Positions 12,256 through 24,413 of a stretch of DNA of 64,000 nt are shown here, piece by piece (position 1 is the first letter of the stretch; each line of letters begins with the position of its first letter). Origin of the DNA: Escallonia rubra (lineage: Eukaryota > Streptophyta > Magnoliopsida > Escalloniales > Escalloniaceae); assembly GCA_033065855.1 (NCBI GenBank), contig JAVXUO010002878.1, forward strand, positions 218,865 to 282,864. Direction: 5' to 3'. A program made the translations under genes and the position numbers. The notes below the pieces were generated by a model. The model worked only from the letters and a program-made list of their open reading frames with translations. It had not been told where the DNA came from and did no database searches.

Positions 12256-15200
12256 TAGTGAATATAATAGCCACCAAAAATGTCATAGCTGATCTCGTTA
12301 AGGGTGAGAAACTTAACGGAGATAATTATGACGTTTGACACAAAAAGATGAAATTCATGCTGAAGGAACAAGAGCTCGAGGAGCACTTGACCAAGGAGAT
12401 GGTCGCGCCAACTGAGGCGCAACCCCTAAGAGACCACACTGCCTACCAGAAGTGGAATCAGAAAGATCGTAGTGCGCGCTACACCTTGTTGAGCAGCTTG
12501 CAAAATGATCTAATTGGGCAGTATGATGAACTTCCAACTTGCAAAGCTTTATGGGAGCAGCTCAAGTTTTCTTTTGGTGGAACCTCAACTACGCGGCTTC
12601 GTAGCCTTGTGATCAAGTTTGAGGAGTACACAAAAGACCCTAAGCATACCATGAGTGAGCATCTAAGGGTGATGTCCAATATGATTGGTAAGCTAAGGGA
12701 TGCTGGACATGCGCTCACAGATGAGCAGCAAGTCAGAGCTGTCATAAGGTCCCTTCCTGCCTCATGGGCCAATATGAAACAGATATTGACCCACAGTGAA
12801 AACATCAAGAACTTTTCTGATGTTTAACAGCATGTCATCCTTGAGGCCGAAACTCGAGATGCTGACAAGACCCTAACTTATGTTGCCCAAGAGGGATCGC
12901 GCAATGCAAATGGCAAGCGCGGAAGACAAAGTAAGAAAGGCAAGAGAGGTGAGGCTAGCACTTCTGCGCCAAAGGAAGGGAAAATAAAGAAGCGCAAGAG
13001 AGGAAAACGTGGTGGGAAAAAGGATCTGTCTAAAGTTAAATGCTTCAACTGTCAACAGAAAGGACACTTCGCTCGTGATTGCACTGAGCCGAAGAAGGTA
13101 CTTTCTGAATCTTTCTCTCAGTTATATGTTTCATCACATGTGATGGTTGCTCATTCCCAACCTGTGTGGTTTGTGGATACAGGTGCAACAAAACATGTAG
13201 CACGTGATTGAGAGGGGTTCGTAGATTACCACCGGATTCCAGTGGGAAGCAAACATATCTTCATGGGAAACAATAGCTCCGAAGAGGTGCTAGGGGTTGG
13301 TTCTTACCAACTCAAGTTGCGCACTGGGCGCACGTTGATTCTTGAGGATGTGCGATATGCACCCACTATTCGGCTTAATCTACTTTCAGTTACTGCTTTA
13401 TTAGACAGTGGTTTTTCCTTTATTTTTAGGGGTAATAAGTTGGACATATTTTTGGATGATGTTTTGTTCGGACATGGTTTTCGCATGGATAGTCTTTTTC
13501 AATTGGATTTAATTGATTCTCAGTCCTCTTATTCTTATGTTGTGAATGATAATATTATGAATGATTCTGCCACCTGGCATGCGAGGCTGGGCCACATAGG
13601 CCAAGATAGAATGACTCGTTTAGCTAGAGAAGGCCTTTTAGGCCCACTCGCAAAAGTCAATCTACAAACTTGTGAGGCTTGTTTGGCCGGTAAAGCATGT
13701 AGGAAGCCTTTTGGAAAGGCTGTGAGAGCAACTCAACCACTTGAGCTAGTTCACTCTGACATATGTGGACCTATGAGTGTAAAGGCACGCCATGGCGCCT
13801 CTTATTTCCTTACACTGATAGACGATTATACGCGATATGGTTATGTGTATCTGATATCTCACCGCTTTGAAGCTTTGGACTGTTTCAAATGCTTTGTAGC
13901 AGAGGTTGAGAATTAGAAAGAGAAGAATTTAAAAAATCTTCGCACTGACCGGGGACGCGAATATTTGTCAGATCACTTCAAAAAGTTTTGTGAGGAAAAG
14001 GGGATACGCAGGCAACTTACTATTCCTAATACTCCACAACAAAATGGTGTTGCAGAAAGAAGGAATAGAACATTGTTAGACATGGTTAGGTCTATGATGG
14101 CGCAAGCAAACCTTCCGATATCTTTTTGGGGGATGCCCTTTTGACTTAATCGTGTGCCTTCACAGTCAGTCAAATCCACCCCTTATGAGCTTTGGAATGG
14201 CCAAAAGCCAAATTTGGATAACTTGCGCCCATGGGGCTCAACAGGTTATGTTCACAGTACTTCTCATAAGTATGGGAAACTAGGGCCTAGAGTAAAGAAG
14301 AGTATCTTTCTAAGGTATTCTGAAAACTCTAAAGGCTATGTGATATATGGTGAACATCCAAATGGTGGAAGGACTGAAATAGAGTCTCGTGATGTCGATT
14401 TCATAGAGAGTGATTTTCCTAGCATTGGAGACGCGAGTAAGAATCTTGACCTCTATGAGTTAGAGGAGGTTGAACCCACTTTACCATCTCCAAGCGAAGG
14501 TGGGGAATTAGTTCCTCATCCGGTTGTCGCTGAAGATAGTGTAAGTGACCTTCAACCTAGTGGGAGTATCCCAGACAGTGGGAGCACACCACAAGGACCA
14601 TTAGGTCAACAAGATTCTCAACTGCGTAGAGGTGCACGAGGAAGAGTTCCACGTCGTCGTTTTGAGATTGACGGAGAAATTCTTATGTGCACTCCAAATG
14701 ATGAAGACGAGCCTACTTCTGTGGAAGAAGCCTTATCTTCGTCTGCTAGAAATGAGTGGATGGCTGCAATGAAGGATGAGTTGAGCTCAATGGAAAAGAA
14801 TCAGGTCTGGGAGTTGATTGACCTTCTGCCAGGGCGCAAGACTATTGGAAACAAGTGGGTTTTAAAAGTCAAGCGCAAGGCAGATGGGTCAATTGACAAG
14901 TATAAGGCACGCCTTGTGGCGAAAGGCTATACCCAACTGCGGGGTGTGGACTATGAAGACACTTTCTCCCCAGTGGTGAGATTTGCTTCAATTCGCCTGA
15001 TCCTAGCTATTGTCGCCCAGTAAGATTTAGAACTTTTTCATATGGATGTTAAGACTGCGTTTCTCAATGGAGAACTAGACGAAGAGATTTATATGGCTCA
15101 ACCCGAGGGTTTTGAAGTCAAAGGACATGAGCGCAAAGTCTGCCGTCTCAAACGTTCTATATATGGTCTCAAACAATCGTCTAGGCAGTGGTACTTTAGG

Positions 15201-16226
15201 TTTCATCATGCCATTACCTCTATAGGTTTTGAAATGATTGAACAAGACCATTGCGTTTACGTAAAACGATCCAAGAAAAATATTTTAATCCTTTCTTTGT
15301 ATGTGGATGACATTCTTTTAGCTGGGAATGACATGAGTTCCATTGTCGCCACTAAGCAGTGGCTGTCCTCAACTTTTGAGATGAAGGACATGGGAGAAGC
15401 TAATTATGTGCTCGGGGTTAAAATCGTACGTGATCGTTCAAAGAGACTTCTCAGTTTGTCTCAAGAGACATACATCAAGAAAGTCATTGAACGATTTCGT
15501 ATGCATAACTCAAAACCCATAGACACTCCAATGGACAAGGCGTGTACTTTGACCACAGACCAATGCCCAAAGAATGATGAGGAAAAGAATCGGATGTCCA
15601 AAGTGTCTTACGCGGCTGCAGTAGGAAGTCTGATGTACGCTATGCTGTGTACACGTCCAGACATCTGCTACGCCATTAGACTGGTGAGTCGTTATCAGAG
15701 TAATCCTGGACCCGCTCATTGGAATGCAGTGAAGAGGATCCTTCGATACATGCGTGGAACCGCTGATCTCGTCCTGTGTTATCATGGTGGAGACTTGAGA
15801 CTGAGAGGATTGAGGCGCTGATAGAGATAAGCGCACATCCACTTCAGGTGGAGCTATCTCTTGGTACAGCAAGAAAAAGTCTTGCATCGCCCTATCCACG
15901 ATGAAGTTGGAGTATGTTGCTTGTTCAGCAGCAGTCCAGGAAGCTGTGTGGTTGAGGTCATTCATACAGGCTCTAGGGGTTACAGCTCATATAGATGAGG
16001 CTGTCGCTGTTCACTGTGAAAATACAGCTGCCCTAGATTTTGTAAAGGACCCCAAATATCATGCATAGGCCTTCGTTATCACTTCATTAGAACTTTAGTT
16101 GCGCAAGGATAGGTCTCCATGAAGCATATACCTACTGGCATAATGGTGGCTGATCCTTTGACCAAGCCCATTGCTAGAGATGTTTTCCTTTCTCACATTA
16201 GGAGTATGGGACTCCGTAGGTTTTGA
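12256..16226 (+). pseudogene. Decayed copia gag-pol
   Basis: One broken reading frame. Gag (about 12280-12950) shows ..KLNGDNYDV..HKKMKFML, followed by a Lys/Arg-rich stretch and the zinc knuckle CFNCQQKGHFARDC. Protease has WFVDTGATKHV (about 13170). Integrase has the pre-integrase WHARLGHI block and then Asp in HSDICG, Asp in RTDRGREY and Glu in NGVAERRN, the DDE triad. Reverse transcriptase has MDVKTAFLNGELDEEIY and YVDDILLAGND. RNase H ends with ..SHIRSMGLRRF and a stop at 16224. In-frame stops lie at 12336, 12825, 13209, 13914, 14142 and 15021. Small deletions shift the frame near 15808 and 16064. Three TGA codons (12336, 13209, 15811) stand where Trp is expected. This copy cannot make a functional polyprotein. 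Confidence 0.93.
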
Positions 16227-17314
16227 TATGTTTATGGCATCTTATGTACTTGACATTTATTATATTAATTTTTCGTTCCTTGATTTGAGTTTATTTTGGA
16301 ATGAATGAATAATCTTTGTGATTACATATACATCCTTATTGAGAGTGTCACCAGGCTCGAATTGACCCACTCACACGGGTAATTCACCTTGGCGCTAAGA
16401 TAGCGAGCAAGATGAGACATAATTGTCTTAGGCGCCAAGTGGGCGAATAAGATGATACAGTTTGTAATGCAAACATGTCGCCTTAGTTGGAGCTAAGATG
16501 AGACCTAAAAATGTAGGTCGATCATAGAGTATCTCCACAACTCTATGTAGCTTGTTTATAGCCGAATGTGAGATTTCAAGCAGGCACTATGAGAGTGACT
16601 GGGCTGAAAAACTCAGGTTAGGCGCTTGTACAGCGACTAGACTTAGATTCGTATGGCGTATTTTATTATACATTTATGTGACACGCCCTTGCGGGTTACG
16701 CCATAGCATGCAAATCATACTGCATGTGTTAAATGCAGACCAACAGTGGGAGTGATGAATAAATCCCTGCTTCGTCACTGTGTGAGCCACTTGGATCGAA
16801 ATATGTTTTGATCCTATGTAGTACCCTTCTCACCTTAGACTATGTCATGAAGAGGATACTCAATGTCGCTACTTTAGCATGTACCCTTGGATCATGGATG
16901 ATGCGGTCTCGCAGGGCATGTCTAGGAAAGCGGTTGGGTCTAATTGGAATGACATGAGGGCTTTGGGAAGAAAGTTCAATATTACACCATGTTGTGTGAT
17001 TCATAGCCCGGGCGACTTTGTCGATTTTCGTTTCGATATGAGTCATGAATACATAACATATGAGAGGTTTAACACTGCTCATTATGAGGGATTTGAGAGT
17101 GTTTAATCTGGTGTAGTTGAACTATCTGGGGTATATACGAGATTTATTGGAGTGATGTATTGTGTTAGTTTGGTGATAACTTAATACAATACTCCTCAAC
17201 TGGACATCCTTTTTCGTAGGTCGCACGTTCCATTTCCTGTATGAGGAGATGAGTGGACGAGAGATAAAGAGGGACTGTACGATTTATTTGCCCTGTGTGT
17301 GGGCGAGTGGGAGC
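16227..17314 (+). other. 3' non-coding region and polypurine tract of copia
   Basis: No recognisable domain occurs after the gag-pol stop. Short frames (16552-16755, 16879-17106) match nothing I know. The purine-rich GGGCGAGTGGGAGC at 17301-17314, directly before the right LTR, is the likely polypurine tract for plus-strand priming. Confidence 0.75.
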
Positions 17315-17735
17315 TGTTAATAAATTGGGTCAATGGACCCATTATCCGCCCACTAACAGATAATGTGTATTTGTTAGTCTGAATAATTACAGTTAATTAG
17401 AGGATATTTATCTCCTAAGTGTTTGAGGTAAATACATCTTTATCTCCTAAGAGTTTGAGGTAAAGTCAGTCTCTAATTGTATCTCTATATAAAGTCTAGA
17501 GATATCCCAATAAGATATAGGTCATAGCAATAATCCCTCTCTATAGCACTCTCTCTAGAGCAATCACCAAGCTCTAGAATTCGACTCTAGTAGCCGTTTT
17601 TGTACCTGCGAAAAAGATCAAGCGTGTTGGAGGCTCGTAACAACAAGGATCCTACGACGGAATTTTCGGAGACTTCGTACGGTATGTTTCCGAACCCATT
17701 ACGTTATGTGATAAGCGCATTAAATCGTTTCAACA
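17315..17735 (+). repeat. Right LTR of the copia element (421 bp)
   Basis: Co-linear with 8061-8501 except for seven substitutions and a 20-bp deletion at CTCTAGAATTC (about 17573-17583). Its TATA box is at about 17486-17494. The CTTTG target duplication follows at 17736-17740. Confidence 0.95.
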
Positions 17736-17740
17736 CTTTG

Positions 17741-18440
17741 TTAAGCCTATTCGCCTTGGATTTGTCTAATAACAACCTCTCTGGTATAGTCCTTATAAGT
17801 ACCCTTACTTGAATGCATCTCTAACAGATTAGCTGGAGAAATTTCAAGTGGAGGGCCTTTTGGGAACCTTACAAGCAAATCATTTCCACCCAATTAGCAC
17901 CGCGTACGTGTATGGTATTTATCAATTGGTCCGTTGATCAATGACAACATTAAAGGTGGCAATTATGTGTTCTGTCTGCTACTTCGTTGGCGGTACTCAT
18001 CATGATGATAAAGTTATGACTACAAGATGCCGTAAATGTAAAAGATTAGTTCCGACTGGAACAGTTTCTTTGTATTTGTTCCGACTGAAGATGTGTTTAA
18101 TTTGCATGAAGTATGAGCCTAAAATGTTGGGTGAAGGAATCACTTCCGTCATGGAGTTAGCGTCTTGGGTGAAGGAATCACAACCCCAACTATCGGAATC
18201 ACTTCCGATAGTTGGGGTTGTGGATATGAAAATGCTAAAGGTGCGTTGGTATATCATCCGTCATGGAGTTAGCTTTCAGTTGTGCTCAGAAACGCCCAAA
18301 GCAGAGTGCCAACATGAACAATGTCTTAGCAAGACAGGAGAAACCAGAGCTGAGTTTGTGGCGAGTCAGAAGATCGGAAATGTCAGAGGCAACACTAAGG
18401 ATGGTAACGAACTCAATTTTTTTTGCAGACATTGAGGCAG
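17741..18440 (+). pseudogene. LRR receptor-kinase relic (LRR end plus kinase tail pieces)
   Basis: Right after the copia insertion the sequence reads FALDLSNNNLSG. In another frame it then reads RLAGEISSGGPFGNLTSKSF, matching the last LRR and SGEIPSGGPF..FTSQSF region of RLK-A and RLK-B. Further on, WVKES (twice) and MELAFSCAQKRPKQSANMNNVLA (18263 onward) match the kinase C-lobe (..LALDCAVESPEQRINMKDVLA). The membrane segment and kinase N-lobe are missing and the frame changes several times, so this is a deletion-ridden relic. Short duplications (GGTGAAGGAATCAC and GTCATGGAGTTAGC, each twice) and a perfect palindrome at 18179-18222 add to the disorder. Confidence 0.75.
18179..18222. repeat. 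Perfect 20-bp inverted repeat with 4-bp loop
   Basis: Arms 18179-18198 and 18203-18222 are exact reverse complements (CACAACCCCAAC.. against ..GTTGGGGTTGTG) around the loop TCAC. It lies within the receptor-kinase relic. Confidence 0.9.
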
Positions 18441-18979
18441 CAAACCATGTCCTTAAACTCTCATGTATCTAGTTTTGTCAACTTGTACAACAGAATCATT
18501 GTGCATAAGGCTTTCTCTGCATAAAAGTTATGAACTTGATTTCTTTTCTGATGATTAACTTTTGTAACAGTTTGTGGTTATCGAACTGGACATTTGAGTA
18601 TCACGCCACATGAATCTCAAAGCCTTGGCTCTCTAATATCTTCAAGTAAGGAACTATCAAGAATCATGAATCGAGGATGCCATTTTCATTACATAAATAA
18701 TGGTATTTAAGAAACTAAATAAAAAATAAAAAATAAATATCAACTTTCAAAGAGGGATAAAATTGTGATATGGAGGAGAGACTAGGAACGAACTAATCTC
18801 TAAGTTTTCTAAACGTTTGTGTAAGTCGCTTAAATCTGAACATTCGTGTCTACAAAGCAAAAGAAAGCTGATTCCATCGTCTAGTTCCTGGTGTTCAACG
18901 TGCATGCACGTTTTCTTCTTCTTGTAGTAATGATTATCAAGTATCATTTGTTGATTGATTCCAGTTGTTAAAAATACAT
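18441..18979. other. Intergenic stretch before the LINE
   Basis: AT-rich sequence with an A/AAT-rich patch at about 18715-18740. No gene, repeat end or RNA is recognisable. Confidence 0.5.
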
Positions 18980-21900
18980 ATCAGGTGATTCTCACGGTGA
19001 AAACATATGGAAGAGTAACAACAGACCTTTGGCTGCAAACATCAGAGAGAGACTTGACAAAGGCTATGCCAACATGCAATGGCGTACCTTGTTCCCAGAT
19101 GCTTCTGTGCTTCATCTCCCAGGTAAAACCTCTGACCACCTTCCCATTGTGATAAGAACTCATCAAAGCAGCCTGCCTGGACCCAAACCTTTCCGTTTCG
19201 AATCAGCGTGGACAAGAGACCACTCATCTCATTACGTGGTCAACTCATCATGGAGACAAAAGATCAGAGGTTGCCCAACAAAAGTGCTGAACTCGAAAAA
19301 TGCAATTACAAGCCGAAATCTGCAAAAATGGAATGTCAACCATTTTGGACTTATCCAATCGAAGATCAAGATGCTCACTAAGAAACTGGATTCAGTACAA
19401 CAACAGGAGCCATCCACAAGGAATCTGGAATTGGAGGCAAACCTAAAAGCAGAGTTAGATGAACAGTGTAAGAGATAAGAATGTCTTTGGCTTCAGAAAT
19501 CTAGAATCACCTGGCGAACCGAAGGTGATTTGAATACTAGATTCTTCCACCTCAGTACACTAATCAGAAAAAGGAAAAATGCCATCGACTTCATCAAAAA
19601 CAAAGATGGAAATTGGATCTCCAGCCGAGATGAAATTGGGGAGTGTCTAAATGAAAATTTCCAGACCTTGTTTCTAACATCGAACCCGTCAATTCCCTCT
19701 GATCTCCAAGGTCTTATAAGCCCGGATACAGCCTTACTATGCGCAATTCCATCCTTTGAAGAAATTTCGAGCACTCTAATGCACTTCAATCCCCATAAAT
19801 CCCCCGGCCCAAATGGGATGCCAACTATCTTTTACAAAACATACTGGAGCACTGTCAGAGAAGATGTTTGCAAAGCCATCCAAGACTTCTTCATCAATGG
19901 ACCAAACCTTCTAAATCTCAATCACACAAACCTTGTCCTGATACCGAAAATTAATGCCCCAACCAAAGCAGAACACTTCCGTCCCATAAGCCTCTGTAAT
20001 GTGATTTACAAGGTGATATCAAAAATCTTGGCCAACAAGCTGAAACCGTTTCTCTCCAAGATGATCTCCCCCTTACAAGCTGCTTTTGTTCCGGGACGAA
20101 TGATCAACGACAATAGTATCATGGTTCAGGAAATTTGGCATACCATGAGGAAAAAGAAAGGGGGTGGTTTGATGGCAATTAAGCTGGACATGGCCAAAGC
20201 TTACGACAGAGTGGAATGGCCACTCATCACTTCGGTGTTACAGCATTTTGGTTTCCCGATGATTTGGATTAACTGGATGCATCAGTGTATCTCCACGGCA
20301 AGCTTCTCAACTCTCATCAATGGGATCCCTCATGGAGACTTCAAAGCTCAAAGAGGACTTCGACAGGGAGACCCTCTCTCCCCGTTTCTCTTCATTATCA
20401 TCTCGGAGATCCTAACCCGATTAATTAATTGAGAAGAAAAAAAAAGGATCGATCCATGGGATAAAAGCAAGTAGAGGCAGCCCAGCTATTTCACACCTTT
20501 TATTTGCGGATGACCTGTTCTTATTTTGCAGGGCAGATTCCACTGAAGCAACAAACATAAAAAAATGCTTGGATACCTACAGTGCTTGGTCAGGACAGTG
20601 CATAAACAAGGAAAAGTCCCAGGTTTTCTTCAGCAAATCAACAAATCCCAACACAATCCGCGACATTTGCAAATTGCTGGACTTCAAAAGGGCTTCCACA
20701 AAAGCAAAATATCTTGGTTTACCCTTGTTTACGAACCAATCAAAGAAGAAGGCCTTTGCTGAAATTGTGGAGAGGATAGAGAAGAGACTAGCAAGTTGGA
20801 AATCTAGAATCCTATCCCAGGCAGGCCGAGCAACTCTAATCAAAGCAAGCACCATGGCAATTCCAACATATATCATGTCCACCTTTGTTCTGCCTAAGCA
20901 AATCACAAACAAACTGGATGGATGCCTCAGAAAATTTTGGTGGGGATTTAATCACGACGGGAGAAACCATTATCATCCGAAGAGTTGGAACTCAATCTGC
21001 ACTCCTAAATCTATTGGAGGTCTGGGGTTCAAGAAGATGCAAGATTTTAACTTGGCTCTCATTGCCAAAGCAGGATGGTCCCTCATTACAAAACCGAATT
21101 CCCAGTGGGCACAAACAATGCACTCGAAGTACCTTAGAGGAACCCCTTTTTTTCTCGATCACTCTCCAAAAACCTCAGCATCTTGGATTTGGAAAGGGAT
21201 ATGCAAAAGCCGGAGAACAATTGCAAAAGGTATGGGATCTATCATTGGCGATGGAAAGACTACCAATATCTGGAAAGATCAATGGATCCCTCAATCCGAA
21301 GGCTTCAAGCCAGGTAAATCTTCAGTGAGTAATCCTAGTATTTCTCTAGTGGCCGATCTCCTTTCTTCTAATGAGAAAACGTGGGACGTGAACAAGCTCC
21401 AGCTATTCTTTGATCACACTACTATCGAAGCTATCTTGAAAATCCCTCTCCCAGGAAATCAATCCCAAGACTTTTTAGCTTGGACCCCAAACAAGAAAGG
21501 CATATTCACCACCAAATCAGCTTACTTAACAGAAAATGCCCTTAAGTTTTTACCAAATCAAGTCTTCCCCCCCCCCCTGTTCTGGAAAAGAGTGTGGTCT
21601 TCAAAGATTCTAGCTCGTCACAAAATATTTATCTGGAGAATAGCCTGGAAGATCTTACCGCTTCGCGACACCCTAGCCAAACACAATTCTGAAGTGGAAA
21701 ATGTTTGTCCTCTTTGTGACCAAAATCCTGACACTGCTACACATTTGTTTCTTAGATGCAATGTGACTCGACTTCTCTGGGCAGCGTCTCCCTCCAACTT
21801 TCGTCCCCCCCAAGGCTTGGACTCCCCCATCGAATGGTTGAATTACATCCTCAAACTGCCAGGACTCCAAAGAGAAGACCAACTTAGGTACACCCTCTTT

Positions 21901-22591
21901 GTGACAACCCTATTGGACCTGGTCTGGATGGAGAGAAATAAGATCATTCATGAGATGAAGATTTTGGAACCCCTTGTTCTGGCTGACCGCATCACCAAGA
22001 CAGCGCACAACTACTTTGCGGAAATAAACACCAAGGGAATCTCAAAAATTTCATCCCAAAGTTGCCCCCCCCCCCTCCCAGCAGGTTGGTGCAAAATTAA
22101 CTTTGATGCAGCAATCAGAGGAGATAGAGCATGCATAGCAAGTCTCTGCCGGATCCTGTCAGGAGTTAGTGAGTTTGGGAAAACAGCCATGGTTAATACT
22201 AGAATCCCGGAACAAGCTGAAGCAGCGGCAGCCTTGTTAGCAATACAAATGGTCATTGAACAACAAAAGAATCATATCATTTTCGAAGGGGACTCGGCTT
22301 CTATCATCTTGATGATCACAGCCAAAGAAGCTCCTTTTTGGAACATCAGAAACTACATTGAAGACTCTCAGTTTTTGCTCCAGAGTATACCTAGCTGGGA
22401 TTTTGTTTTTGCTCCCAGAGATGCTAACAGGGCTGCTCATAATCTTGCAGCTAGTGCTTTCTGTAATTTGCATTTTGACTTTGTTCCACCTTCTTCCAAG
22501 CTTTTGTCTAACTTGGAAGAATCTAGGAACTCTGATGTTATTCTTCCTTATATTTAATTCTTTGACTCTTTCACCAAAAAAAAAAAAAAAA
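18980..22591 (+). mobile_element. 5'-truncated L1-type LINE
   Basis: A non-LTR retrotransposon ending in 16 A residues (22576-22591). It starts inside the endonuclease domain: the first recognisable residues are ..RPLAANIRERLDKGYAN..SDHLPIVI, the C-terminal part of an endonuclease/phosphatase fold. ORF1 and most of the endonuclease are therefore absent, the usual outcome of incomplete reverse transcription. A weak target-duplication candidate is GTTAAAAATACAT (18967-18979) against GTAGAAAATACTT (22595-22607), 10 of 13 identical. The 5' boundary given depends on it. Confidence 0.85.
18985..22557 (+). pseudogene. LINE ORF2 (endonuclease end, reverse transcriptase, zf-RVT, RNase H), broken
   Basis: Domain order: endonuclease C-terminus (to about 19170); reverse transcriptase with HFRPISLCNVIYKVISKILA, IKLDMAKAYDRVEW, QRGLRQGDPLSPFLF and LLFADDLFLF (about 20500); zinc-binding domain with KIFIWRIAWKILPLRDTL and CPLCDQNPDTATHLFLRC (about 21620-21760); and a C-terminal RNase H with NFDAAI, EAAAALLAIQ, EGDSASI and RDANRAAHNLA. 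Three lesions are visible: a TAA at 19476, a TGA at 20430, and a +1 shift in the nine-A run at 20437-20445. After that the frame is open to the natural end at 22557. It cannot support its own transposition. Confidence 0.92.
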
Positions 22592-23480
22592 CAAGTAGAA
22601 AATACTTCTTGAATTCCCCGTAATTTCATTGATAGTTCTTCGAATGACTTTTGTACTTGAGCTGATGAGATTGCATATGAGTCAGAAGATTACTACTGAA
22701 TTCAGAGTACAACATACAACAGTACATCAGAGCTTCACATATAAAATTCTTTAAGCAACTAATGGATTTGGGGAGAGCAACTTGTAAGCTTCTGAAGATG
22801 AAATCAATCCCCTAAAGATTTTCCCATGCATTGACTAAAGCACTTGGAAACAATGATCAATACGAAGAGAGACAGGGAGAGGCTTGTGTAGTGATTGATG
22901 GAAGAAACGGCGATTGAACCTCCAGGCTTCAAGCTCCCTTCTGTTCTTGTTGATCCATGGACCATGGTGGTATTATGGAAGACATAGGCCTCCCCTGTGT
23001 TTGACCCTGACTCCTCAATGGGGCTGTCCTAATGTCACCAGGCTCCTACATATGTGATCACTGCATAATTTGGCGCTTACAGTTCCACACAACAAGCATC
23101 TCCACCAAATTGTTACTGAAGTGGGCGCGGCGCAACCATGTTTGTAGGTTAAACTTTACTTTGCGACAAGGCCCCCTCTGTTATCATCCGATACATGCAT
23201 TTCCAGAACCCTGAACTATATCAAGTTTTTATGCATTTGGCCTGCCTGCTTTTGGACTTCTTTATTCTATATTCAAGTTTCTTCCCTCTTTCTATTACAT
23301 ACTTTCTGTAGCATATCTAGCATTCTGTTTCTCAGTTTGCATCCACTTCAGCTTGGGTGTGTTCCATAATAAACTTCTCCTGGTAAACAGGTTTATTTTC
23401 TCTTGGCTTTTTTTGTTGTTGGTGAAATGTCCTTTATTGCAATGAAACTATTCAAACATCTTTACATAGGTGAGACCATT
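22592..23480. other. Intergenic stretch after the LINE
   Basis: I recognise no coding or repeat structure. The short frame at 23032-23214 has no familiar motif. The region separates the LINE from a receptor-kinase 3' tail. Confidence 0.5.
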
Positions 23481-23484
23481 ACAA

Positions 23485-23760
23485 AGAATCAACATGAATA
23501 ATATCTTGGCAACACTAAAGAAAATCAGAGGTAATTATCTTGAGGGGAGATCTAGTTAAAAGTATCAAGGGTGCACTAGATTAAGCACTGTAATGATGAT
23601 GTAATAAATCTCCAGAAGACACCAGGAAGACTGGCTACCAGTGTCTATTTTATTTACGGCATGTTTGAATTTTGGCTTCATTTATAAGTTTCTCATCTAA
23701 CTTCACTGCTGGACTGTGTTTCACTTCTTCTCTGTGTCTAGTATTTGTTGTTGCAGAACC
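23485..23760 (+). pseudogene. 3' tail of another receptor kinase (last codons and 3' UTR)
   Basis: The sequence reads QRINMNNILATLKKIRGNYLEGRSS-stop (about 23487-23559), the C-terminus of the RLK-A/RLK-B kinase. The same 3' UTR follows (AATAAA at 23603, then CTCCAGAAGACACCAG and CTTCACTGCTGGACTGTGTTTCAC). Everything upstream of the tail is missing, so it is an isolated fragment. Confidence 0.8.
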
Positions 23761-24413
23761 ATTGTATTTTGAGCACTAGTGCCCGAAGTAACACTAGTTA
23801 CGGGATAACCAGTTATCACCTTCAGAGGTCATGCCAGCCAGTGTTCAAAATGAGAAACGCCAAGGACTCTTAACCATTTTGTTTGAAACTACACAATGAA
23901 TAGTTGGCATACTTATGAGCACAAACAAGAAAAATCACATAAGAGAAACTCTTTAAGATTTGATGAGTTTGGTGCATAGTTATAAACTTCAAATTGTCTG
24001 TTAATGAAGCTAGCTTTTTACAAAAGCATAATATTCTCATGGCAGCCTAGTTGTCGAAAACTTCATCTTTCACGGGTAGTTACTTGCAAATTGCTAATTC
24101 AAAGTTCTTATTCAAGTTAAAGTCAGTAAACAGATAGCACATACAATGGTCATAATCGAAGATTTTGGTAACTCAGATTTCTTCTAGAATGAGGTCAATA
24201 GCAGTCTGGAATGTCAGACAGAAAATTGAATACTGATATTTAAAATCGGAAGTTGGCAAACTATCTAGAGGAGTCAAGAAATGTAGATGCTAATGGCAAA
24301 AGCTTGGCAGCACCACCATGATTAGGTACTTCATGCTTTCCTTTGGTTAATTCGGTTTACATGCAGACCCTCAAGGCAAAAGTTTCTTACTTCATGTCTT
24401 CTGTAGCAGTAGT
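23761..24413. other. Spacer between receptor-kinase relics
   Basis: It continues the shared downstream flank (for example GAGGTCATGCCAG.. and TTTGAAACTACACAATGA, also after RLK-A and RLK-B) and then passes into sequence upstream of the next relic. No gene is seen. Confidence 0.55.

Larger units (their letters stand above)
8061..17735 (+). mobile_element. Ty1-copia LTR retrotransposon (9.7 kb, with a nested Helitron)
   Basis: The order is left LTR, primer binding site, long leader, gag, protease, integrase, reverse transcriptase/RNase H, 3' non-coding region, polypurine tract, right LTR. Integrase precedes reverse transcriptase, which defines Ty1-copia rather than gypsy. The insertion is flanked by CTTTG duplications. 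The sequence after it resumes as a receptor-kinase LRR relic at 17741. The two LTRs differ at seven positions by my hand count, plus one 20-bp indel, so the insertion is fairly recent. Even so, the coding region has at least six in-frame stops and two frame breaks. Without the inserted Helitron the element would be about 7.7 kb. Confidence 0.95.

Noticed and set aside
18911..18930. TTTTCTTCTTCTTGTAGTAA as a possible CACTA right end
   Set aside because: It ends TAGTAA rather than TAGTG, has no subterminal repeats and no partner end nearby.
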